Assembly (NCBI GenBank): GCA_016789265.1
Contig: JAEUQK010000022.1
Span: 47,776-111,775, forward strand
Source: Blastocatellia bacterium
GTDB taxonomy: Bacteria; Acidobacteriota; Blastocatellia; Pyrinomonadales; Pyrinomonadaceae
Direction: 5' to 3'
Length of the DNA: 64,000 nt
In this document: positions 42,781-50,423 of the stretch, piece by piece
Numbering within the stretch: the first letter of the stretch is position 1
Layout: every line of letters begins with the position of its first letter
Notes under the pieces: model-generated
What the model was told of the DNA's origin: nothing
What the model saw: only the letters and a program-made list of their open reading frames with translations
Databases searched by the model: none
Made by a program: the position numbers and the translations under genes

Positions 42781-44229
42781 GTGAACCTTGTCACGATCGA
42801 AAAGATAAAGGACGAACTCGCCGATGTTCTGCCGGGCCGACAATTCGGCAAGATCTTCCAACTCTCGCGAAATGAGATCGCGATAAATCTTCGTCTGCCT
42901 GACTCTCGATATCTCTTCGTCAGCGTCGCCCCCGGAGATCCGCGAGCATATTTGATTCGCCGCCGCCTAAGAGACTTGGAACGAGCGGCCACAAATCCGT
43001 CATCGTTCGTCCTTCAATTGCGAAAACAGCTATCCGGCTCAACGCTTGTGGGGATCGACACGGTGCCCGGCGAGAGAGTCATCAAGTTTGGGTTTAGGGG
43101 TGAAAGCGCACGTGGTGAGATGCGCAGTCTAACACTCGTATTTCAGCTTACTGGGCGGTCGGCGAACCTGTTTCTTCTTGAACCCAACGAAATGATCGTT
43201 GATTCGATGAGACGAACTAATGGCATCGGCCAAGAAGTCGGAATGTCTTATGCACCGCCGCAACGTCCCGAAGTCGCCACAACTGCGACTTTCGAAACCG
43301 CATTTCCAATAAACGGACACGCGAGTTTATCAGAAGCCCTCGATGCCGACGACCTAAGAAAAAGTGAAGAACTAAAGTTTCAGCAGATGGTCATCTCGGC
43401 TCGAACAAAGATCGCAAATGACATTGCGAAGCGCGAGAGGTTGCTTCAAGGCTTAGCGGCAGATCTTGCCCGACACGGCGACCCAGAACGATGGAAGAAA
43501 TTTGGAGATCTCCTGCTTGCAAACATCGCCACTGCAAAGCGCATGGGCAAACACGTAAATGTCATTGATTACTTCGATGAATCTCAAACTGCTATAGAAA
43601 TCGCCATTGATGAGAATGAATCGATCACGGAAGCGGCCGAGAAATTTTTTCGAAGATACACAAAGTCCCGTAACTCTCGAGATGAGATCGGCAATCGAAA
43701 CCTCATAGTTGAAGCCGAATTGGCGGATCTGAAGGCTAAACGAGCGCAGCTCGAGGATGCGATCTGGCAAAGAGACACGGACGGGATCGCCGAGTTCCTG
43801 GAATCAAAACGTCAGATCAAACCCGTAAAACGGAAAGTAAAGGAATCAACTGTTTCGATGTTCGCACGCATCTTCAGATCTTCTGAGGATTTTGAGATAC
43901 TTGTAGGGAAAAAGGCTAAGGACAATGACCAACTGACCTTCAAAATCGCAAGATCATTGGATACGTGGATGCACGCAGCAGATTATCCGGGATCACATGT
44001 GGTGATAAGAAATCCGAACAGAAAGGAAATTCCACATCGCACGCTGCTCGAAGCGGCGCAGCTTGCGGCGTTTTACAGCCAAGGAAAAGCACAGCCGAAA
44101 GCGGCCGTGCATTATACTCAGAAGAAATTTGTGAACAAACCAAAGGGCTCGGCCCCAGGGCTTGTTAGCCTTGCAAGTTTTAAGACAATCTTGGTTGAGC
44201 CGAAAATCGAAGCAGAACTTATTCGTTAA
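42781..44229 (+). CDS. rqcH: NFACT/RqcH-family protein (ribosome quality control)
   Basis: The chosen GTG start at 42781 gives 482 residues and begins next to the family N-terminal helix; a TTG start at 42712 would add 23 unrelated residues. It has the NFACT-N region (LPGRQFGKIFQLSRNEIAINLR), a central coiled coil (about 210-340) and the NFACT-R domain (FEILVGKKAKDNDQLTFKIARSLDTWMHAADYPGSHVVIRNP). RqcH binds stalled large ribosomal subunits with tRNA-Ala and adds C-terminal alanine tails. The key basic residues of NFACT-R are present. The end overlaps the TlpA-like gene on the other strand by 11 bases. Confidence 0.82.
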   Translation: MNLVTIEKIKDELADVLPGRQFGKIFQLSRNEIAINLRLPDSRYLFVSVAPGDPRAYLIRRRLRDLERAATNPSSFVLQLRKQLSGSTLVGIDTVPGERVIKFGFRGESARGEMRSLTLVFQLTGRSANLFLLEPNEMIVDSMRRTNGIGQEVGMSYAPPQRPEVATTATFETAFPINGHASLSEALDADDLRKSEELKFQQMVISARTKIANDIAKRERLLQGLAADLARHGDPERWKKFGDLLLANIATAKRMGKHVNVIDYFDESQTAIEIAIDENESITEAAEKFFRRYTKSRNSRDEIGNRNLIVEAELADLKAKRAQLEDAIWQRDTDGIAEFLESKRQIKPVKRKVKESTVSMFARIFRSSEDFEILVGKKAKDNDQLTFKIARSLDTWMHAADYPGSHVVIRNPNRKEIPHRTLLEAAQLAAFYSQGKAQPKAAVHYTQKKFVNKPKGSAPGLVSLASFKTILVEPKIEAELIR

Positions 44230-44815
44230 CGATCTGTGCCACTAGCTCTTCCATTTTCTTGATCTCATTCGCTCCGCCGCCGCGGAAAACGCCTCTCAGT
44301 TTCCCATCACGATCGACGATGAAACTCTGAGGTATGCCGCCGAAGTTGCTTATCTTCAAAAGAGCGGCCTGCATTTCGGTCGGCGCCCATACAAGCTTGT
44401 AGTTCAGTTTCATCTCGGCGGCGAATTTATCGATCATTTCCTTCGTATCGCCGTCATCGGTATTCAGCCCAATGATCTCAAACCCTCTTTCTCGATGCTC
44501 GTCCTGCATTTTTACGAGAGCCGGCATTTCGCCCCGGCACGGACCGCACCAGGTTGCCCACATGTTCAGCAGCAGAACCTTTCCCTTCATGTCGGCCACC
44601 TTGGAAGTCGTCCCGTCCAGGTTCTTCATTTGAGCCTGTGCGACCTTCTCGGCGATCGGCGGAAACTCCGAATTCTTCTTCTGTGGCTCTGAATTAGAGG
44701 CTACAGAATTAACGGACGGAGAATTTCCTGTAGGTGGGCTCGAACAGCCCGCCAAACTGGAAACTAGTACTGTCAGCAAACTGAATACAAAAATTTTATG
44801 GAGATAATTCTTCAT
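44219..44815 (-). CDS. TlpA-like thioredoxin-fold lipoprotein
   Basis: A 198-residue protein with a lipoprotein signal ending in a Cys (LVSSLAGCSS). The thioredoxin domain has the active site WCGPCRGEMP and the cis-Pro region FGGIPQSFIVDRDG. Such proteins reduce or rearrange disulfides outside the cytoplasm, often for cytochrome c maturation. It is 14 bases after the FHA-ABC transporter gene and may belong to its operon. Confidence 0.88.
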   Translation of the reverse strand: MKNYLHKIFVFSLLTVLVSSLAGCSSPPTGNSPSVNSVASNSEPQKKNSEFPPIAEKVAQAQMKNLDGTTSKVADMKGKVLLLNMWATWCGPCRGEMPALVKMQDEHRERGFEIIGLNTDDGDTKEMIDKFAAEMKLNYKLVWAPTEMQAALLKISNFGGIPQSFIVDRDGKLRGVFRGGGANEIKKMEELVAQIVNE

Positions 44816-44829
44816 CGGGTGATTCTAAA

Positions 44830-47800
44830 CTAAACTAGATCCTGAAGGCGAAGTACGACCAGCGTGAACAACACTAGCATTCCAAACATTAGCATCAAGA
44901 CGATTTGGTTAACAACCTCGTTCATCCACGGATGCAGAAACGTGACAAATGTGCTCAGGTCGTCGGGCACCTTCTTGACGGTGCCGAGTTCCGGGTCCTG
45001 CGGCGTCGGATTATTAAGCGGGTCGGCTTGAAATGCCCGAGCGGCCTTCTTATAAACTTCAACGTCGGCCTTGAACTTGTCGATCATTTCCTCGTTATCC
45101 TTGTCGATCGCTTTATAAAGGCCTAACCCCCTGGTCCTTCCTTTTAATTTTGCACCTTCGGATTCCAGCGTATCTAACCCCGAAAAACGCTTCATCGTAT
45201 CGAACGAGTAGGCCGCAGGCATCAACATGCTCGCAACCTTGCTCAGCCCGCTCGGTACCCCGACAAGCCCTGAAAACAAGATCTGCGGGATGAGAATAAG
45301 CGGTACCAGCGTACTCGCAAGTTCGCCTGACCGAACCAATGCAGAAACGAGCAATCCCAATGCTATGCCTACCGCCGCGGTAAGAAGCATAGACCAGAAT
45401 TGCGGAATTCCGATAAGATCTCCTGGCATTGGCATCAGGCCAACTAGATCAAAGAACTTCAAAGGTACAAACAATAGAATGCACTGCAGGCCGACGATTA
45501 TTCCAAGTACAAAAAGCTTGGACGCCAGGTATGGCAATATGCCTAGATTCACCATTCTCTCCCGGCGGAAAACGGGACGCTCTCGTATGATCTCGCGGGC
45601 GGCCACCGAGGTACCGAACCAAAAGGCGACCAATGCGATGACAAAATAGGCAAAATCGCGGGGTTGTTTTGCCCCCATAACGAGAAAGGTCAATAGTGCG
45701 ATGGCCGGTGCCTGAGCGAGCAAGATAAACAGGTTCAGTTTGTCCTTAAAGAGGACTTCAAAGTATCGGCGCGACAGCGTTATCCACTGGCTTATCGCCC
45801 CAAAGATTCCCAATCGACGTTTTTTCTTGATCGCGCTCGGAGGATGCGATCCCAGTTCTGCCAATGGTTTCTGGACGTTATTATGATATTGCGGTGTCTT
45901 GGTAAACCTTTGTTTCCAATCTTCTGCTGTTTTTTCTGTTATTGTCTTTCTTACGCTTTCGCCTTGCTTCTGAACGGCCTCATCGACAGGTTTCTCGAGC
46001 TTTTCATAGAGGTCCTTGAAACTTGAAGCCCCGAGATACTCGAGAGCCTCCGATGGCTTTCCATAAAAAACGAGTTTTCCACGCATCAGCACGACGATCT
46101 TGTCAAAAAGCCGCACGTTTTCCATTGCGTGCGTGGTCATGATAACTGTCCGGCCCGATTCGGTGATCTGACGAAAGAGTTTCATAATGCGCTCTTCCGT
46201 CGCTGGATCAAGGCCTGACGTTGGTTCGTCCAGAAATATGATCGACGGCTTGGTGATCAATTCGACAGCCATGGAAACACGTTTTCTTTGACCACCCGAC
46301 AATTGATTGACCGGGACGTTTCTTCGTTCAGCGAGGCCGGTAACATCCATTACCTCGCTCACGATCTGGTTGATCTCCGGCCGGGAAACGTCTCGCGAGA
46401 GCCTCAGTTTGGCGACATAATAGAGTGTTCGATAAACCGAAAGTTCTTTATGGATGATGTCGTCTTGAGGAACATAGCCGATCGACTGTTTTAGCGAATC
46501 CAAGTTCCGGTAGAGGTCCTGATTGTTTACGAGGACATGCCCTTCGTTCGCCGGACGGTTCCCATTCATCGCCTCCATCAAGGTCGATTTCCCGGCTCCC
46601 GATGGGCCAAGGATGCCTATAAATTCATTTGGCTGTATCGAGAGCGATACGCCGTCGACCAGATTGATCAACCCTCCGCCTGACCGATCCTTTACTCGTT
46701 TTACTAAATTGACGACATCGATCCGGGTCTTTGAACGAGTGTCATAGACGGCGACGTTTCCAGCTGCATCTATTCGTATGAGAAAGGTTCCGATCAAGGC
46801 GGCATCGCCAGGATTCAATACCTGTCGCGACACGCGGTTTCCGTTGATATAAACGCCGTTCGTAGACCCGAGGTCGTCAATAACAATTCCGGCCGCAGAG
46901 CGTATAAGTCGGGCATGCCTCTTTGAGATCTGCAGGCCATCCAACGTAATGTCATTGGCCTCATCACGGCCGATCGAGAGTTCGTTCTTTTGGCCGAAAC
47001 CAACGGTCATCAAAAGCTGCGGCTCCGACGCATCGCCCGGATCGATTCGAGGTGAGGACGATCCCTTGCTGAAAACGATGGTCTTTGGGGAATCGGGTTC
47101 AGGTTGTACCAGCGGTGTCGAGGATTGTACCGACCGCTGTCCCGCAAGACTAGCTCCGGCGGGTGCTTTTCTTGAAGGAGAATTGAACCTCAGCACCGGC
47201 CCGCCGACTCCGATCTGTATCTGGTCCTCGTGATAGAGAGGCGTCGGCATTGAAATACGCTGCTCGTTTACGAGCGTACCGTTGAAACTGTTGTTATCAA
47301 CCAGCAGGTAACCGCCGTTTTCGATCTTGATCTCGGCATGCTTGCGTGACACGGTCGCGGAATTTGCGTCAAAGATGATCTCGCACGACGGATCTCGACC
47401 AAGCCAAATACTTGGCTTATTCAACAGAAAAGGCTGGCGCTGTCCGCCGGTGAAATCGAGTCTCGCGGTTTCAAATGGAACTGAAGGCGGCGCGATCGGC
47501 GTGGCCACGGCGGCAGGCGACGGAACGATTGCGGGGGTTGCGGCTTGTTGAGGAGTTTTCTGCTTTGATGGCGGTTGTGGTCGTTCGGCCGTTTCTTCGA
47601 GCCAGATAACGCGGAAAACCGGACCGTCGACGCCGAATTGGACACCGTTTCCCATCGAGATCCGAGTCGGTTGTGCGATCCTCTGCCCGTTCAGGTAGGT
47701 GCCGTAACTTGACCCCAGGTCAACGACGACCCAGGCACCACTTCGATACGCGATCTCGGCGTGTTTTCGCGAAACCATCGGATACTGAGCGCCGTCAAAG

Positions 47801-47904
47801 GCTACATCACACTCCGACGCGTCGCGGCCAAACCTGATCACATCCTTATTAAAGGAGTACTCCTTTCCGGCCCCGGCGTGTTCTTCGACCAGTACGATAT
47901 TCAT
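44830..47904 (-). CDS. FHA-domain ABC transporter (fused ATPase and permease)
   Basis: A 1024-residue protein. Three FHA domains lie at about 20-90, 165-235 and 305-380, each with an FHA signature (FGRDASECDV/SRKHAEI, WLGRDPSCEI/SRKHAEI, SIGRDEANDI/SKRHARL with GSTNGVYINGN). An ABC ATPase follows at about 400-620: GILGPSGAGKSTLMEAMNG, LSGGQRKRVSMA and FLDEPTSGLDP. The C-terminal part from about 715 has six or seven membrane spans of the ABC-2 type. FHA domains bind phosphothreonine, so transport should be gated by a Thr kinase; one is encoded just upstream. Layout equals that of M. tuberculosis Rv1747 with an added FHA domain. Confidence 0.92.
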   Translation of the reverse strand: MNIVLVEEHAGAGKEYSFNKDVIRFGRDASECDVAFDGAQYPMVSRKHAEIAYRSGAWVVVDLGSSYGTYLNGQRIAQPTRISMGNGVQFGVDGPVFRVIWLEETAERPQPPSKQKTPQQAATPAIVPSPAAVATPIAPPSVPFETARLDFTGGQRQPFLLNKPSIWLGRDPSCEIIFDANSATVSRKHAEIKIENGGYLLVDNNSFNGTLVNEQRISMPTPLYHEDQIQIGVGGPVLRFNSPSRKAPAGASLAGQRSVQSSTPLVQPEPDSPKTIVFSKGSSSPRIDPGDASEPQLLMTVGFGQKNELSIGRDEANDITLDGLQISKRHARLIRSAAGIVIDDLGSTNGVYINGNRVSRQVLNPGDAALIGTFLIRIDAAGNVAVYDTRSKTRIDVVNLVKRVKDRSGGGLINLVDGVSLSIQPNEFIGILGPSGAGKSTLMEAMNGNRPANEGHVLVNNQDLYRNLDSLKQSIGYVPQDDIIHKELSVYRTLYYVAKLRLSRDVSRPEINQIVSEVMDVTGLAERRNVPVNQLSGGQRKRVSMAVELITKPSIIFLDEPTSGLDPATEERIMKLFRQITESGRTVIMTTHAMENVRLFDKIVVLMRGKLVFYGKPSEALEYLGASSFKDLYEKLEKPVDEAVQKQGESVRKTITEKTAEDWKQRFTKTPQYHNNVQKPLAELGSHPPSAIKKKRRLGIFGAISQWITLSRRYFEVLFKDKLNLFILLAQAPAIALLTFLVMGAKQPRDFAYFVIALVAFWFGTSVAAREIIRERPVFRRERMVNLGILPYLASKLFVLGIIVGLQCILLFVPLKFFDLVGLMPMPGDLIGIPQFWSMLLTAAVGIALGLLVSALVRSGELASTLVPLILIPQILFSGLVGVPSGLSKVASMLMPAAYSFDTMKRFSGLDTLESEGAKLKGRTRGLGLYKAIDKDNEEMIDKFKADVEVYKKAARAFQADPLNNPTPQDPELGTVKKVPDDLSTFVTFLHPWMNEVVNQIVLMLMFGMLVLFTLVVLRLQDLV

Positions 47905-47971
47905 GCCGAATCAAAAACAAAAAGCGTAAGAACGACCCGCCCTACGCTTCGCATCTAACTATTCCAAGCGT

Positions 47972-50227
47972 TTAATTTGACTTTACCAAACGGAAACCAA
48001 GCCCCGGACTTCGGCGACTAGCAGGTGCCGGAAACCGAAAGGTCGCCGTTATCGCATTTGGCCCGGTCGATTTTTCAAAAGCACCGCCTCCGCGGATCAT
48101 GAAGTTGGGTTCAGTTACCTGGGCAAGTTCCAACTGGCTGCCCGGATATACCCAAGGTTCTGAACTGGTCCATTCAAAAACATTACCGATCAGGTCCTGC
48201 ACGCCCCATTGGTCGGGACAAGTTTTGGTCCCAACTACCACGGGCACATTGTTGGACTGATTTAAATGGGCACATCTTTCTTCGAACTTGTCGCCCCATG
48301 GGTACAGGTTGTTCTTTGAACCATTTCGAGCTGCGTACTCCCATTCCTGTTCGGTAGGAAGCCGGTAGGTCACACCGTCACGCTTTGAACGCCACTCGGC
48401 AAAGGCCTTAACATCCTCCATGTTGATGTATCTGACCGGTTTGTTCTCATCGCCGGGGATCGGCTTGCGGTTTTCCCAATGAGCAAGAAAACTCTCTTCG
48501 CTCGACGGTTTATAGTTCGATTTCACGACGAACTCATAAAACGCTGCATTGGTTACTTCTGTCTTGTCCATCGAGAACCCGTTCACTGTCTCTTCGTGTT
48601 CCGGCTTTTGAAGATCGTTACCGTCATTGCGTCCCATTCTAAAGATGCCGCCGGGTATCTGGATCATTTCAGCCTTGATGGTCTCTACTACGGGCCCGTC
48701 GGTCTTTCCGGGTGTTGGTGTCGTTGAATTGACATTCCCAATTGTGCCCTTTCCGCCGAACAATCCGGCCATATATGCGCCGCCAATTCCGATACCGCCG
48801 AGCACAAATAGAAGTATGAGTCCGATCCCGCCGAGAACCAGAGGAGAGAACATTCCTCGTTTCGGCGGTTGAGACTGCACATTTATGTTTTGGCCGGTGT
48901 CCCAGGTCTGCACCTGCGTCTTCATCATGTCGCTGCCGGTGCCTTGCGTTGTCGACATTCGCGAGGGAGTGTCACCGCCGACGGCGTTATATGCCACCGT
49001 TGCGGCAGGCATCGGAATGCGTTGGGCCTCTGAGATGAGGTCTGCTACAACCTGCTGCGGACGTCCGTCACATACTACGTCGGTCGTCCAGTCCGGATAA
49101 CCGTCAACGCTGACCCGAAGATGGTGGTTCCCGCTCTGAATGCCGCTCAGCGTGATCCACCCGTCAACGCGGCTCTCGCCGACCGCAACGTGGTCAACGA
49201 ATATCTTTGCTTTGGGTGGGTTCGTTCTTATATTGAGCGTGGAGATCGGAAGTGCGCCGCCGGAGGTCGTGTGAATTCCGATCGCCATTGGAAAGATCGC
49301 TTCTTTCAGTTCGGCGATCATTTGTTCCACATTCGGCGTTCTCTTTTCTTTTTCTTTGGCCAGCGTGTGCATGACCGCCGACTCGATCTCGGGGGCCATC
49401 GCGGTTCCGGACTCGGCAAAAGGCGGAGGCGGATCGCTGATGTGCTTTTTCATTATCGCCGGTATCGACGAGCCTTTGAAAGGGACATCGCCGGTCAGCA
49501 TTTGATAAAGCATCACCCCGAGGCTGTAGATATCCGACCTTGCATCCGGTTCATCATCCGCCCATTGTTCCGGAGCCATGTAGAACGGCGAACCCATCAA
49601 CCCTGTCGTTTGAGCCTGAATGAATGAACCAAGCAGTTCACCAGACTTTATCTTTGCGAGTCCGAAATCAAGTATCTTGACCGCCTGCGAGATGTTCGGC
49701 TTGTCGCTGCAGATCATGACGTTCAGCGGCTTAAGGTCTCGGTGAACGATGCCTTGGTGGTGAGCGGCACCGACGCCGGCGCAGATAGCCGAGATCACCT
49801 CGAATGCCTTTTCCGGGTCGAGCTTCTTTTCGCGGGCTAGCATGTCGTGAAGCGATTCGCCCTCGACATACTCCATGACGAGAAACGGGATCGAGCCATT
49901 GATCACGCCGTAGTCGGTAACCGCGACGACGTTCTGATGTCGAATTGCCGCGGCCGCTAACGCTTCTTGTCTGAATCTGGTAACAAGCTGGGGATCGTTT
50001 CCAACCAGATCCGGCAGGATGATCTTGATAGCTAACTGCGTCTTAAGATAGGCGTGGCGAGCCTTGTACACAACGCCCATGCCGCCTTGACCCAAACGAG
50101 ATTCCAGCTGGTACTTCCCTTCGAGTACCGGCTCACCGGCGATAGTGTGCATCGTCGGCATACCGTCCTTTGGACAGGTTACAACCGAATCGGTGTAACA
50201 GGTTTTACATAACTGGCATTCTTTCAT
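47972..50227 (-). CDS. Ser/Thr protein kinase fused to PEGA and formylglycine-generating-enzyme-like domains
   Basis: A 751-residue protein. It starts with a Cys-rich zinc-ribbon-like segment (Cys4, 7, 10, 18). The kinase domain has LGQGGMGVVYKA (45-56), Lys68, HRDLKPLNVM (162-171), DFG at 187-189 and APEQW (218-222). A PEGA domain is at about 328-400, a membrane span at about 462-485, and an extracytoplasmic FGE/SUMF1-type domain from about 521 to the end (PGGIFRMGR, YRLPTEQEWEYAARNG, GGGAFE). In this family the outer domain is usually a sensor or binding module rather than an oxidase. The transporter gene lies 67 bases downstream and is its likely substrate. Confidence 0.92.
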   Translation of the reverse strand: MKECQLCKTCYTDSVVTCPKDGMPTMHTIAGEPVLEGKYQLESRLGQGGMGVVYKARHAYLKTQLAIKIILPDLVGNDPQLVTRFRQEALAAAAIRHQNVVAVTDYGVINGSIPFLVMEYVEGESLHDMLAREKKLDPEKAFEVISAICAGVGAAHHQGIVHRDLKPLNVMICSDKPNISQAVKILDFGLAKIKSGELLGSFIQAQTTGLMGSPFYMAPEQWADDEPDARSDIYSLGVMLYQMLTGDVPFKGSSIPAIMKKHISDPPPPFAESGTAMAPEIESAVMHTLAKEKEKRTPNVEQMIAELKEAIFPMAIGIHTTSGGALPISTLNIRTNPPKAKIFVDHVAVGESRVDGWITLSGIQSGNHHLRVSVDGYPDWTTDVVCDGRPQQVVADLISEAQRIPMPAATVAYNAVGGDTPSRMSTTQGTGSDMMKTQVQTWDTGQNINVQSQPPKRGMFSPLVLGGIGLILLFVLGGIGIGGAYMAGLFGGKGTIGNVNSTTPTPGKTDGPVVETIKAEMIQIPGGIFRMGRNDGNDLQKPEHEETVNGFSMDKTEVTNAAFYEFVVKSNYKPSSEESFLAHWENRKPIPGDENKPVRYINMEDVKAFAEWRSKRDGVTYRLPTEQEWEYAARNGSKNNLYPWGDKFEERCAHLNQSNNVPVVVGTKTCPDQWGVQDLIGNVFEWTSSEPWVYPGSQLELAQVTEPNFMIRGGGAFEKSTGPNAITATFRFPAPASRRSPGLGFRLVKSN

Positions 50228-50364
50228 TGGGCGCCGTTAATTTACACACTTACTCCGGGAGAAAAATGGATACCGGTTAAATGACACAATTCGAGGGAAG
50301 TTTTTGCCTCTCAAGCACGCCTAATTCTAGTTTTTTTATGAATTTCAAGCAAGGTGAAAACAGT

Positions 50365-50395
50365 TTCGCCCGAAATTCGGTGAACTCCGGGCGAA
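50365..50395 (-). terminator. Hairpin after leuS
   Basis: Stem TTCGCCCG (50365-50372) pairs with CGGGCGAA (50388-50395), 29 bases downstream of the leuS stop on the minus strand. There is no clear T run, so strength is uncertain. Confidence 0.45.
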
Positions 50396-50423
50396 TGTGA
50401 TCGATCCACAAACTATTTTCCGT

